This document shows, piece by piece, positions 9,281-18,705 of a stretch of DNA of 64,000 nt; the first letter of the stretch is position 1; each line of letters begins with the position of its first letter. This DNA is from Rhodothermia bacterium (GTDB lineage: Bacteria > Bacteroidota > Rhodothermia > Balneolales > Balneolaceae). A program made the position numbers and the translations under genes. Under the pieces are notes generated by a model. It was not told where the DNA came from. It saw only the letters and a list, made by a program, of their open reading frames with translations, and searched no databases. The stretch is taken from assembly GCA_030427885.1 (NCBI GenBank), contig JAUICM010000001.1, positions 310,001-374,000 of the forward strand. The letters run 5' to 3'.

Positions 9281-10846
9281 ATGTACACATTTGATTTCCT
9301 GGTTATTGGCAGTGGTCTCGCCGGTCTCTCATTTGCACTAAAAGCTGCTGAGTTTGGGACGGTGGCCGTTGTAACCAAGCGGGAGATTATGGAAGCAAAT
9401 ACTCGCTATGCCCAGGGCGGTATATCCGGGGTTATGGATTTTGATTCTGATTCTTTCGAGAAGCATATTAACGATACCCTGGTTGCCGGTGCCGGATTAT
9501 GTGACAAGGAAACCGTTGAACGGATGGTAAAAGAGGCTCCCCGACTGATCCGCGAATTAATGGATCATGGAGTAAACTTTACCCGAAAAAACGGAAAGCT
9601 GCACTTAGGACGTGAGGGAGGCCATTCTGAACACCGGGTTGTGCATGCCGAGGACGCGACCGGACAAGAGATAGAAAGTATCATGGTGAGTAAAGTCAGG
9701 AACCACCCGAACATAGAGGTTTTTGAACATCATTTTGCTATGGAGCTTCTCACAGAACACCATCTGGGTAAAAAGGTTAAATACCTCAAACAGATAAATT
9801 GCTTTGGTGCTTATGTTCTGGAGAAATCCTCAGGGAAAGTACATACCATGCTATCCCGGGTGACAGTCATAGCAGCTGGTGGAGCCGGACAAGTGTACCA
9901 GTATACCACCAATCCCGAGATCGCTACAGGTGATGGTATTGCAATGGCTTACAGAGCTAAGGCGAAAATCAGGAATATGGAATTCGTTCAATTCCATCCA
10001 ACCTCCCTGAATATTCCGGAGTCGGATTCTTTCCTGATCTCCGAGGCTTTACGCGGACATGGAGCTATACTTCGAAACTCTGACGGAGTCGCCTTCATGG
10101 AACAATATGATGAACGCAAAGAGCTTGCACCCAGAGATATTGTAGCCAGGGCTATTGATGACCAGTTAAAGAAAAGAGGAGATAAAAGCGTTTATCTGGA
10201 TGTGACTTTTATGGATGCCGAAGAAATAAAAACCTCCTTTCCCAGCATTTATAAAACATGTCTCAAATACGGGATCGATATCACCAGTCAATACATACCA
10301 GTAGTACCGGCTGCACATTATTTTTGCGGTGGAATAGAAACGGATATTGATGGACAAACTTCCATTAACAGATTATTAGCTTGTGGAGAAACGGCCTGTA
10401 CGGGTGTTCATGGCGCAAACCGCTTAGCTTCCAATAGTTTGCTTGAGGCGTTATTTTTCGCTGAACAGGCAGCAAATAAAGCTTGTGCTGTTTTTAAAGA
10501 AATTGAAATTCAGAAGGATATACCTGACTGGGATGAAAGTGGTACTTTCAATAATAATGAATGGGTTTTGATCTCTCATAATCGGGAAGAACTTCAGCAG
10601 GTGATGTGGGATTACGTTGGGATTGTTCGCAGTGACCTCAGGCTCCAGCGAGCAATTCGCAGACAAACGCTTTTATATGAAGAGGTTGAAGACTTTTATA
10701 ACAGAACAAGGATCACTATCCCACTTTGCGAGCTAAGAAATATGATAAGCGTGGCATATCTAATCATTAAAGCAGCAATGAAGAGAAAGAAGAGTTGTGG
10801 ACTTCACTATAATATCGATTACGAGATGAACACAGAGAAGGCATGA
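9281..10846 (+). CDS. nadB: L-aspartate oxidase
   Basis: This FAD enzyme oxidises L-aspartate to iminoaspartate, the first step of de novo NAD synthesis. The 521-residue protein shows the N-terminal dinucleotide fold [13 protein letters not shown], the fumarate-reductase-family active-site segments [11 protein letters not shown] and FVQFHPTSL, the CGGIETD segment, and the flavin-binding [17 protein letters not shown] near residue 370. The helical C-terminal domain is complete. Genes nadA and nadC are not in the window. The stop overlaps the coaE start by 4 bp, which suggests coupling. Confidence 0.95.
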   Translation: MYTFDFLVIGSGLAGLSFALKAAEFGTVAVVTKREIMEANTRYAQGGISGVMDFDSDSFEKHINDTLVAGAGLCDKETVERMVKEAPRLIRELMDHGVNFTRKNGKLHLGREGGHSEHRVVHAEDATGQEIESIMVSKVRNHPNIEVFEHHFAMELLTEHHLGKKVKYLKQINCFGAYVLEKSSGKVHTMLSRVTVIAAGGAGQVYQYTTNPEIATGDGIAMAYRAKAKIRNMEFVQFHPTSLNIPESDSFLISEALRGHGAILRNSDGVAFMEQYDERKELAPRDIVARAIDDQLKKRGDKSVYLDVTFMDAEEIKTSFPSIYKTCLKYGIDITSQYIPVVPAAHYFCGGIETDIDGQTSINRLLACGETACTGVHGANRLASNSLLEALFFAEQAANKACAVFKEIEIQKDIPDWDESGTFNNNEWVLISHNREELQQVMWDYVGIVRSDLRLQRAIRRQTLLYEEVEDFYNRTRITIPLCELRNMISVAYLIIKAAMKRKKSCGLHYNIDYEMNTEKA

Positions 10847-11439
10847 TCAAAATTGGAATAACAGGAGGTATCGGTTCAGGTAAAACAACTTTTTGTAAAG
10901 TGTTGGAAGAATTAGGCGCCTTTGTGTTATATGCTGATGATTATGCCAAAGAGCTCATGGTGAATGATGAGAAGCTGATCAGCTCAATAAAGAACACATT
11001 TGGAGAGGAAGCCTACTTTAAGGATGGAACGCTTAACCGAAAATTTTTGGCTGAGGAAGCATTTTCAAAAGGAAGAGTTGAGGAGTTAAATGACCTGGTT
11101 CATCCTGTACTTTGGAAGAAAGCAGACCAACTTGCTGATGAAAAAGAAAAAGAAGGTGTGACAATTTTTGCAAAGGAAGCAGCTATTCTTTTGAATAATG
11201 GAAGACCTGAAGATCTGGATTATGTGGTCTTGTTATTAGCGGATGATGATGAGCGGGTTTCTAGAGTAAAAAAGAGAGATAAAGCTACCAAAGAACAAAT
11301 AACAGAACGAATAAATAAACAGCCTCAATTTGAAGAGCTTGCCCCTTTGTGTGACTTCATTGTTATGAATGAAGGTACGGTTGAAGAATTGCAGAATAAA
11401 GCCAGAGAGATCTATTATTTGCTCAATCAAATTGCTTAA
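10843..11439 (+). CDS. coaE: Dephospho-CoA kinase
   Basis: The enzyme phosphorylates dephospho-CoA with ATP, the last step of coenzyme A synthesis. The 198-residue protein begins with the P-loop GGIGSGKTT (residues 7-15) and contains the [10 protein letters not shown] region, the typical 'lid' and the RxxKRD-like segment VKKRD near 145. Length is normal. The start overlaps the end of nadB (ATGA), so the two cofactor genes form one unit. Confidence 0.94.
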   Translation: MIKIGITGGIGSGKTTFCKVLEELGAFVLYADDYAKELMVNDEKLISSIKNTFGEEAYFKDGTLNRKFLAEEAFSKGRVEELNDLVHPVLWKKADQLADEKEKEGVTIFAKEAAILLNNGRPEDLDYVVLLLADDDERVSRVKKRDKATKEQITERINKQPQFEELAPLCDFIVMNEGTVEELQNKAREIYYLLNQIA

Positions 11440-11445
11440 TTAGAA

Positions 11446-11476
11446 TTTTTCTCACGGGGTGTAAATGTGAGAAAAA
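11446..11476. promoter_or_regulatory. 10-bp inverted repeat upstream of fbp
   Basis: TTTTTCTCAC (11446-11455) and its exact complement GTGAGAAAAA (11467-11476) flank an 11-base spacer. There is no run of T after it on the plus strand, so it does not look like an ordinary terminator for coaE. It lies 46 bp before the likely fbp start and could be an operator or an mRNA leader hairpin. Confidence 0.5.
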
Positions 11477-11521
11477 TGTTTGTATATTTATCAGAAAAGC
11501 GCTTCCAATTACTTTGCAGAT

Positions 11522-12547
11522 ATGACTAATTCGCTTGATGAACGCCTGGTAACATTAGAAGAATTCATAATACAGGCACAAAACAGATTTCCGGGAGCAA
11601 CAGGTGAGCTCTCTCAATTATTAAGAGATATTGGCCTGGCTTCCAAGATCATTTCCCGGGAGGTAAATAAAGCCGGCATCACAAATATTCTCGGAAATGA
11701 CGGTACTACAAATATCCATGGGGAAGCTGTTAAAAGACTGGATCTTTTTGCAGATGAACAGCTGATCTCAGCACTCGAAAGATCCCAGATCACCTGTATG
11801 GTAATTTCAGAAGAGAATGACGGAATTGTGAGATTAAGGAGCCAGGGAGGAAAATACATCGTCTATCTTGACCCTTTAGATGGATCTTCCAACATAGATG
11901 TAAACGTCTCCATTGGCTCCATTTTTTCTATCTACATGCGGGAGCCCCGTTACGAACCCACAGTCAAGGAAGAAGATGCTCTGCAACCCGGGGTAAGACA
12001 GGTTGCTGCCGGATATGTGCTCTACGGTTCAAGTACCACTCTTGCATACACAACGGGTTTGGGTGTTTCATTATTTACACTGGATCCAAGCATCGGAGAG
12101 TATATCCTTACCAAGAGAAAGATCACTATTCCAACTAAAGGAACTATATACAGTATAAACGAGGGAAGCTACAACTCCTGGGATCTGGGCTTGAAAAAAT
12201 ACATCAAGTACTGCCAGGAAGAGCATGCTGAGACGAAGAGACCGTACTCAGCCAGATATATAGGCTCAATGGTTGCAGATATACACCGTACCCTGATCAA
12301 AGGGGGGATATTTATATATCCTCACAGTAAAAGATACCCTAAAGGTAAGCTCAGGTTGATGTATGAATGCAATCCATTGAGCTTTATCATTGAACAGGCA
12401 GGAGGGAAAGCTACAAACGGGGAACGGCGTATAATGGAAATTGAACCCCTTGCAATCCATGAACGAACACCCATCTACATAGGTTCTCCCGAAAATGTAG
12501 ACAGAGTAATGGAGTTTTTGTACGAGTATCAGGAACAGGCCGTTTAA
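11522..12547 (+). CDS. fbp: Class I fructose-1,6-bisphosphatase
   Basis: This gluconeogenic enzyme hydrolyses fructose 1,6-bisphosphate to fructose 6-phosphate. Family motifs are present: the metal-binding SEENDG and DPLDGSSNID, the substrate-binding YIGSMVADIHRTL, and the C-terminal ECNPLSFIIEQAGGKA. I take ATG 11522 as the start (341 residues) because homology begins with TNSLDERLVTLEEF; the in-frame TTG at 11480 would add 14 residues unlike the family. A 10-bp inverted repeat sits in the leader. Confidence 0.94.
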   Translation: MTNSLDERLVTLEEFIIQAQNRFPGATGELSQLLRDIGLASKIISREVNKAGITNILGNDGTTNIHGEAVKRLDLFADEQLISALERSQITCMVISEENDGIVRLRSQGGKYIVYLDPLDGSSNIDVNVSIGSIFSIYMREPRYEPTVKEEDALQPGVRQVAAGYVLYGSSTTLAYTTGLGVSLFTLDPSIGEYILTKRKITIPTKGTIYSINEGSYNSWDLGLKKYIKYCQEEHAETKRPYSARYIGSMVADIHRTLIKGGIFIYPHSKRYPKGKLRLMYECNPLSFIIEQAGGKATNGERRIMEIEPLAIHERTPIYIGSPENVDRVMEFLYEYQEQAV

Positions 12548-12585
12548 AAATTCTTAATACCATAGTGAGTTTAAAACTCCTTATA

Positions 12586-12605
12586 TTAGTTGGAGTTCCA
12601 ACTAA
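12586..12605. promoter_or_regulatory. Candidate MarR operator
   Basis: TTAGTTGGA and TCCAACTAA form a 9-bp inverted repeat around a 2-bp centre. A roughly 20-bp AT-rich palindrome just ahead of a marR gene is the usual target of MarR dimers. Its position favours a translation start downstream of it and suggests autoregulation of the MarR-MATE pair. Confidence 0.6.
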
Positions 12606-12618
12606 AAAGTATATCATT

Positions 12619-13065
12619 TTGAGGGAAAATGAATCAATAGGGAGGTTAGTCTCCATCATATACCGATGGGGAAATATCTATTTCAGTAATGCTCTGAATG
12701 ACGAAGAGCTGGGGCATGGACAGCTAAAATTACTGATGTTTGTTGGTAGAAATGAAGGTGCCACTCAACAAGAGGTTTCAGATTATTTTCAAATGGATAA
12801 GGGCACCACTTCGTTTCTGATCAAACAATTGGTTAAGCATGGATATGTAAGCAAGCAAAGTCATGAAGAAGACAAACGTTGCAAAAAGCTGTATCTGACA
12901 GATAAAGCCCAGGTAAAATTTTCGGAACTGAGTGAGATATCTAAAAGTTGGACTGAAAAATTATTAACTGATTTTACTGATGAGGAGAGACAGGAAGCGT
13001 TCACATTATTAGATAAGATGATCCTCAACATTGGTATTAGTAAAAAGAAAGAGACTATTGGCTAA
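12619..13065 (+). CDS. MarR-family transcriptional regulator
   Basis: The product has a MarR winged-helix fold: dimerisation helices, the recognition segment ATQQEVSDYFQMDKGTTSFLIKQLVKHGYV split over residues 51-80, and the wing EEDKRCKKLYLT. No ATG fits in this frame near the expected start; TTG at 12619 gives 148 residues starting RENESIGRLVSIIYR, which resembles the family, while GTG 12565 would put the operator palindrome inside the gene. It probably represses itself and the overlapping efflux gene and responds to a small aromatic or drug-like ligand. Confidence 0.85.
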   Translation: MRENESIGRLVSIIYRWGNIYFSNALNDEELGHGQLKLLMFVGRNEGATQQEVSDYFQMDKGTTSFLIKQLVKHGYVSKQSHEEDKRCKKLYLTDKAQVKFSELSEISKSWTEKLLTDFTDEERQEAFTLLDKMILNIGISKKKETIG

Positions 13066-14488
13066 AAAAAGACCTTCACTCACAGAAGATCCAATTATAT
13101 CAACACTTGCTAAACTCACCTGGCCTATGATATTTGGGATGCTGGGCATGGTGGTTTTTAATCTGGTTGATACCATTTATATCGGTATGGTTGGCGTAGA
13201 CGAGTTAGCTGCTATCGGTTTTGCATTTCCGGTGGTGATGTTCATCAGGAGCATTACTGCAGGAATGGGAATTGCTACAGCTTCCGTGTTTTCAAGGATC
13301 ATTGTTTCACAAGAGCGCTCAGTAATGCAAAAGCACTCTATGTATGCAATCATCCTGGCGGTAATCGTTGTGGTGATTTTTGTTACGATAGGGGAGTTAA
13401 CCATCATTCCGGTTTTTCGATTGCTGGGTGCAACAGAAGAATTGCTTCCATTGATCTCAGAATACATGTCGGTTTGGTATGCAGGTGTGATATTTGTTGT
13501 TGTTCCCATGGTTGGAAATAATATCATCCGGTCTACCGGTGATACCTTCACGCCTGGAATGATCATGGTTTTTGCATCAGTATTGAATATCATCCTGGAT
13601 CCAGTCATGATATTTGGATGGGGACCTTTCCCTGAAATGGGATTAAAAGGGGCCGCTTTGGCCACCGTAATCAGTATGGGAATGGGTCTGGTGCTTTCAT
13701 TACATATTCTGATAGTTAAAAAGAAACTGCTCAGAATTTCCAAGCCTGATATTAGTGCCATGTTTGGCACCTGGAAACAGATATTCTATGTAGCTGGTCC
13801 GGCTGCAATGGGAATGCTGATCACACCGGTTTCACTGGCATTGATAACACGTATTATCTCAGAGTATGGCTCTGATGCAGTTGCGGCTTTTGGAATAGGC
13901 TCCAGACTGGAGATGTTTATTCTGATCCTTATAGCTTCGCTCGGATCGGTTCTCACGGTGTTTTCCGGACAAAACTGGTCGGTACGCAATTATACCCGAA
14001 TCTATAAAGGAACAAGAATTAGCGCTGTATTTTCCCTAAGCTGGGGAGCAGTACTATTTATTGTTTCACAGTTATTTGCCGGAGAGATAGCTTCCGTATT
14101 CACTCAAAATGAAGATGTGATTAGAATTACATCCACGTACTTGGTGATTGTATCCTTCAGCTATGGATTTCAGGGTGTGTTAATGCTTTGTACCTCGATT
14201 CTGAACGGGATCAATAAACCCATGGTATCCTTTGGGTTGATCATGCTCAGAATGACCATTCTTTACGTTCCGGTAGCATTGGTTGCTTCGTATCTGTTCG
14301 GTCTAAAAGGAATATTCTGGGCTGCTTTTACGGCAAACCTAACCGCCGGAATAACTGCTTATTTTATGGTAAGAAAAGTCACAGGTGCCCATGCTGAACG
14401 TGAGATCCGGGTTGAAAAGAATTACCTGAAAAGAAAGGAAGCTGAAACAGCTAAGAACATGGATCAGGAAGCTGTACTAACTTCCTGA
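13058..14488 (+). CDS. MATE-family efflux transporter
   Basis: The protein has about twelve membrane helices in two six-helix bundles, with the MATE pattern PMIFGMLGMVVFNLVDTIYIG at the start and a matching repeat around AAMGMLITPVSLALITRII in the second half. MATE transporters exchange Na+ or H+ for cationic drugs and metabolites. I choose TTG 13058 (476 residues): AGAAAGAG lies just upstream, and the start overlaps the last codons of the MarR gene. A longer frame from TTG 13031 is possible. Regulation by the overlapping MarR gene is likely. Confidence 0.88.
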   Translation: MAKKRPSLTEDPIISTLAKLTWPMIFGMLGMVVFNLVDTIYIGMVGVDELAAIGFAFPVVMFIRSITAGMGIATASVFSRIIVSQERSVMQKHSMYAIILAVIVVVIFVTIGELTIIPVFRLLGATEELLPLISEYMSVWYAGVIFVVVPMVGNNIIRSTGDTFTPGMIMVFASVLNIILDPVMIFGWGPFPEMGLKGAALATVISMGMGLVLSLHILIVKKKLLRISKPDISAMFGTWKQIFYVAGPAAMGMLITPVSLALITRIISEYGSDAVAAFGIGSRLEMFILILIASLGSVLTVFSGQNWSVRNYTRIYKGTRISAVFSLSWGAVLFIVSQLFAGEIASVFTQNEDVIRITSTYLVIVSFSYGFQGVLMLCTSILNGINKPMVSFGLIMLRMTILYVPVALVASYLFGLKGIFWAAFTANLTAGITAYFMVRKVTGAHAEREIRVEKNYLKRKEAETAKNMDQEAVLTS

Positions 14489-14511
14489 TCATCATATTCA
14501 AAATGGGTGGA

Positions 14512-16242
14512 TTACTTAAGCAGAAGCATTTTTCTGGTTTGAACGGAAGAACCGTTTACTGATAGCTTGTAAAAGTAAACCCCAGATGTCAAGCCTGAAC
14601 CATCAAATTCGGCAGTATGCTTTCCTGATGTTACTTCAGAATTGACCAGTGTGGATACTTTTTGTCCCAGGTTATTGAATACTTCAAGTTTCACATTCGA
14701 TACATTTGGAACAGAGTACTGAATTTTAGTTGAGGGGTTGAACGGATTCGGATAATTCTGCTCCAGTTCAAATCCTTTTAAAGAAGTAACAGGCTCCTCA
14801 ATAGAAGTAGTGGGACCGAAACTAACTTTCCAGATATTGGTAGTTTCGCGATTGTTCAACCAGCTATTCCCAAATTCAAGAACATAGATGTCATCGCCAA
14901 TCATTTCTGAGTCGATCGGATTTAAAAACCCGGATACCAAGGTGTAGCTATTCATGGTATAAGTGTCACCCGACTTGGTAAGTTCAATATGCATCAGGGA
15001 TTCTCCGTCATCTTCCATTGTCCGCAAAAGAAAGCTAAAATCATTTCCTCCTGTGAATGCCAATAAGAAACCATCACCGGTATATTCACCAGAAAGAACA
15101 CTATCCCGGTCGAAAACCAGACCTAAAGATGAACGGTGAGCAGTGAACGAAGAAATGGCTGTATCTTGCTCGAAGGCATTTAAAATGGTTCTGGAACCGT
15201 CTGAATCTTTAACGTAGTTAACTCCATCGGGACCATAATTAAGTATGGGTTCTACAAATTCCAGTCCTTCTGGTGGGGCAGGGTAGTCCGGATCATTATA
15301 AAATAACTCTTCTCTTCCTACGGCATTAAATAATGGATCTTCTTCATAGTTATAATCAGGGAATTGCATAGGGGTATCGTTACCACCAATTCTCCATGGA
15401 AACCCGTAATGTTTGCCCTTTTGCAGCCAGTTAAACTCGCCCGGGTCGTCTCTTTCACCTGCATTGTCTGCTGAGAAGAGTTCTCCATTTCCATCAAAAG
15501 CCAATCCAAAACTATTTCGGGTGCCTTCAGCAAAAACGAAACCCTTAGCTCTCAGAGTGTCTATATCATTTATGAGGTGAGCATCAGTAGTATCTGCAGG
15601 TATACTCAGAATTTTTGCTGTAAGAGCAGTCTCCCGAAGTCCGGGGTAGAGGCCTTCTTCAGGAAGTCCATCGCCCCAAACAGCCTGCTCTTCCCCATGG
15701 TCGGTTCTGGAGCCACTATTTACATAAAGTGTTTTCTGATCAGGACTGATTACAATTTCATTCATTACATGATCAAAATCTGTATTACTTATTGGCCATG
15801 GGTCAGTGACGGCTACAGTTTCCCATGTCCAGTTCCCATCCGTAATAGTCGCTCTTTTTATTGTGCCGACGTTCGTATAAGTAGCATTTGGTCCCTGGTT
15901 GTCTTTAGAGTTCCCAACAATAAAAACTTGTCCACTATCGGATATGTCGATTCCCTGAACATCAGATAATCCGTGGTCAGAACTTGTTTGAACTTCTGTA
16001 GTACTTCCAAATGGTAAAGCCCCGGGTAAATTGACCCGGTAAATAGATCCATTTTGAGAAACAGTATATAATTTCTGATCTGCAGGATTATAAGACAGTT
16101 TAACTGCCTCAAAAGGTGCAGAAGTAATTGACGTAACAACTACATTATCAACTTCAGCTGTGGGCTGGGCATAGACTGATTGAGTTAAATAGAAGAATAC
16201 AGCAAATAAAGTGAGTAAAGGCTTGGTTAGTTTACGATTCAT
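14512..16242 (-). CDS. Secreted PQQ-sugar-dehydrogenase-like beta-propeller with C-terminal sorting domain
   Basis: The 576-residue protein has a cleavable signal peptide ending SVYAQ, a beta-propeller domain resembling glucose/sorbosone dehydrogenases (EGTRNSFGLAFD, ADNAGERDDPGEFNW, GKHYGFPW), and a C-terminal domain of about 80 residues that starts LEQNYPNPFNPSTKIQYS and ends in a basic RKMLLLK. The last part is a type A sorting domain of the type IX secretion system family as found in Balneolota and Ignavibacteria, so surface delivery is expected. PQQ dependence and a sugar substrate are guesses from the fold. The next gene upstream is a close paralogue. Confidence 0.82.
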   Translation of the reverse strand: MNRKLTKPLLTLFAVFFYLTQSVYAQPTAEVDNVVVTSITSAPFEAVKLSYNPADQKLYTVSQNGSIYRVNLPGALPFGSTTEVQTSSDHGLSDVQGIDISDSGQVFIVGNSKDNQGPNATYTNVGTIKRATITDGNWTWETVAVTDPWPISNTDFDHVMNEIVISPDQKTLYVNSGSRTDHGEEQAVWGDGLPEEGLYPGLRETALTAKILSIPADTTDAHLINDIDTLRAKGFVFAEGTRNSFGLAFDGNGELFSADNAGERDDPGEFNWLQKGKHYGFPWRIGGNDTPMQFPDYNYEEDPLFNAVGREELFYNDPDYPAPPEGLEFVEPILNYGPDGVNYVKDSDGSRTILNAFEQDTAISSFTAHRSSLGLVFDRDSVLSGEYTGDGFLLAFTGGNDFSFLLRTMEDDGESLMHIELTKSGDTYTMNSYTLVSGFLNPIDSEMIGDDIYVLEFGNSWLNNRETTNIWKVSFGPTTSIEEPVTSLKGFELEQNYPNPFNPSTKIQYSVPNVSNVKLEVFNNLGQKVSTLVNSEVTSGKHTAEFDGSGLTSGVYFYKLSVNGSSVQTRKMLLLK

Positions 16243-16273
16243 TTTTATGGGTGAGTTATTGGAATATTAATAA

Positions 16274-16288
16274 GTGTATTTAATACAC
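16274..16288. promoter_or_regulatory. 15-bp palindrome between the two sorting-domain paralogues
   Basis: GTGTATT-T-AATACAC lies 32 bp upstream of the 14512-16242 gene in a 186-bp AT-rich gap. It could be an operator for that gene; the rest of the gap shows no coding frame and no clear terminator. Confidence 0.35.
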
Positions 16289-16428
16289 ATCATAGTAATA
16301 ATATATTCCAATACTTAGCAAGGCAATTTTCTGATGTAAAAAATTGTAGGTTAATAACTTATTGCAGTTACTCTGAGTACCATACTGTATATAAGTTGCA
16401 GATTACGAATCTGCTAAAGCATACAAGA

Positions 16429-18120
16429 TCATTTAATCAGAAGCATTTTCCTGGTTTGAACAGCCGAACCGTTTATCAATAGTTTGTAGAAATAAACTCC
16501 TGAGCTCAAACCATCTGCGTTGAATTCTACAGAATGAGTTCCGGAATTAACTTTTCCACTTACCAGAATGGATACTTTTTGTCCCAATTCATTGAATACT
16601 TCAAGAGATACCTGGGCGGATCTTGTAAGGGAGTATCCAATAGTTGTACTGGGATTGAAGGGATTTGGGTAATTCTGCTCCAGCTTGAAGTCTGAGACAA
16701 AATCAGGTTCTTCTGTACTTGTTCCGTTTCCTGGAAATGTGATCTCAAAAAGTTGTGTATTTGCTCCGGCATTCAGCCAGCCATCGTCTCTGAATTCGAT
16801 CATGTACAATTTGTCACCAATGATCTCAGTATCGGAAGGATTATAAAAACCACGGATCAAGCTGGTAGTTGTTACTTCAAAATTGTCATCCACTTTTTCA
16901 AATGAGAGATGAATCAGATCTTCGCCATGATAGTCCATTCGTGACATTAGAAAGGCATCGCCGGGAGAACCACCTGAAAACCCAAGCATAAATGCTTCAC
17001 CTTTAAAATCACCTGGAAGTTGATTTTCAATATCAAAAGAAAGTCCCATGGGAGAGAGGTGAGAGGTAAACGAATTAATAGTTAATCCGAGATCACTCGC
17101 ATCTTTAATTTCCCCATCTTCGGCATCCCTGAATGTATCGGCATCGGGACCTTTGTTGATGACACCCGGAGAAAATACAAGGTCTTCCGGCGGTGCAGGA
17201 TAATTCGGGTCTTCATAGAAAAATCCTCCATTATAAGCAGTAGAGTTTTTTGGAATGAATGGGTCGCTGTCCGGGTCAAAACCTTCGAACTGCATTGGAG
17301 TTTCATTGCCTCCGATCACCCATGGGAATCCATAATGATGTCCTTCCTGTAACCAGTTCAACTCTTCCGGATCATCGCGGTCACCGGCATTCTCAGTTCC
17401 GAAAAGATTACCATCGGCATCGAAAGCGAGACTAAAACTATTTCGGGTACCTTCAGCATACACAAACCCTTTTGATTTTAACTCATCCAGATCATTAGCC
17501 AGAAGCGCATCAGTGGTATCAGCTGGAACCTGCAGGATCTTAGCTGTTAACGGGGCATCACGGAGTCCCGGATATTTGCCATCTACATCATGAACTTCAC
17601 CATGATCGGTTCTGGAGCCACTGTTAATGTATAATGTACTTCCATCCGGACTAATGACCACCGCATTAGCAATATGGTCGAAAGCAGTATTACTAAGGGG
17701 GTAAGGATCTGTGTAGGCAACGGTTTCCCAGCTCCAGCTACCATCCGTAATAGTTCCTCGTTTGATGTAGGCAGTGTTAGTGGCCGCACCGCCATTCTTG
17801 ATATTTCCTACAATGTAAAAGGTACCATCGTCTGAAATTTCAAGCCCCTGAACATCACCAAGTCCATGATCGGAACTCGTTTGTTTGCGAACAGTGAATC
17901 CTCTTTTCAGGTTCACACTGTAAATATCACCTGACTGAGCTAACAAATAGAGTGTACTATCTGCTTTATTGAATTCAATTCTCAGCGATTTATTGGGTAT
18001 TTCAGCAATACCCTCAATGGTCAGTGTTTCGTTTAATAGTTCAGGAGTAGATTTTTGGGCAAATGAGCTGTAAGGCGCTGAGAAGAGCATCAGCGCCAGG
18101 ATAGTAATATATCTCGACAT
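16429..18120 (-). CDS. Secreted PQQ-sugar-dehydrogenase-like beta-propeller with C-terminal sorting domain (paralogue)
   Basis: This 563-residue protein matches its neighbour at 14512-16242 from end to end: signal peptide ending SSFAQ, SSDHGLGDVQGLEIS, SPDGSTLYINSGSRTDHGE, EGTRNSFSLAFDADG, GHHYGFPW, and a sorting domain starting LEQNYPNPFNPSTTIGYS. It differs by an insert around SAQ-free PFIPKNSTAYNGG before the FFYEDPNYPAPP segment and by one shorter loop near residue 185. The pair arose by tandem duplication, and the distinct loops suggest different ligands. An enzymatic role is inferred from fold only. Confidence 0.82.
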   Translation of the reverse strand: MSRYITILALMLFSAPYSSFAQKSTPELLNETLTIEGIAEIPNKSLRIEFNKADSTLYLLAQSGDIYSVNLKRGFTVRKQTSSDHGLGDVQGLEISDDGTFYIVGNIKNGGAATNTAYIKRGTITDGSWSWETVAYTDPYPLSNTAFDHIANAVVISPDGSTLYINSGSRTDHGEVHDVDGKYPGLRDAPLTAKILQVPADTTDALLANDLDELKSKGFVYAEGTRNSFSLAFDADGNLFGTENAGDRDDPEELNWLQEGHHYGFPWVIGGNETPMQFEGFDPDSDPFIPKNSTAYNGGFFYEDPNYPAPPEDLVFSPGVINKGPDADTFRDAEDGEIKDASDLGLTINSFTSHLSPMGLSFDIENQLPGDFKGEAFMLGFSGGSPGDAFLMSRMDYHGEDLIHLSFEKVDDNFEVTTTSLIRGFYNPSDTEIIGDKLYMIEFRDDGWLNAGANTQLFEITFPGNGTSTEEPDFVSDFKLEQNYPNPFNPSTTIGYSLTRSAQVSLEVFNELGQKVSILVSGKVNSGTHSVEFNADGLSSGVYFYKLLINGSAVQTRKMLLIK

Positions 18121-18207
18121 AGGATTAGGTTGGTTAAATTGGATCTTCCGCCGAAAGAAATCTAAATTAACCGAGAAAGAAAAATTTGGGAATTTTTATC
18201 AGAAAGA

Positions 18208-18705
18208 TCAGAACCGGACCTTCATTCCTTCTGTAATTCCGTTTGCAACAGAGAAACCGCCATTGGTCTCAATTACATATTGAGCCGGAGCTTCAGAAGG
18301 AAGGCTGGTTTGCGAAAAGGGCTCCGTATTCTGATAGATTCTTACAATATTACTATCCGCGTTCACATACATGATATCCAGAGTAAGAGGGGTGTTAGCC
18401 ATCCAGAAACTTTGGAGCTCTTCTGTATCAAAAATAAAGATCATACCCTCATCTTCAGCCATATTATAAACATCCATCAAGCCCTGATTACGTTCTTTGG
18501 GTTCATCAGCAACGGCAACCTGAATGGTCTTTAAAGGCTTATTGTCAGTACTTAAAAAAGTGACTTCGCTTTCAAGCTCAAGAGTTCGTCCCTGGGATTT
18601 GTTTTGATCTGAGGATCCACCAGATCCTTTTTTCTGATCACACTGAGTAAATAATAAAAGTGCCAGTATCAGAATTGATTTACTCGATCTTGAAATCAGT
18701 TTCAT
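18208..18705 (-). CDS. DUF192-family lipoprotein
   Basis: The 165-residue protein has a lipoprotein signal ending LFTQC and a Ser/Gly/Asp linker, then a DUF192 domain with RNQGLMDV, EGMIFIFD, FWMANTPLTLDIMYVN and the closing YVIETNGGF. DUF192 proteins form a small beta-barrel; a few archaeal and bacterial structures exist but no firm biochemical role is known. Its first 26 bases overlap the 3' end of the propeller gene upstream, so the genes are co-transcribed and probably translationally coupled. Confidence 0.85.
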   Translation of the reverse strand: MKLISRSSKSILILALLLFTQCDQKKGSGGSSDQNKSQGRTLELESEVTFLSTDNKPLKTIQVAVADEPKERNQGLMDVYNMAEDEGMIFIFDTEELQSFWMANTPLTLDIMYVNADSNIVRIYQNTEPFSQTSLPSEAPAQYVIETNGGFSVANGITEGMKVRF

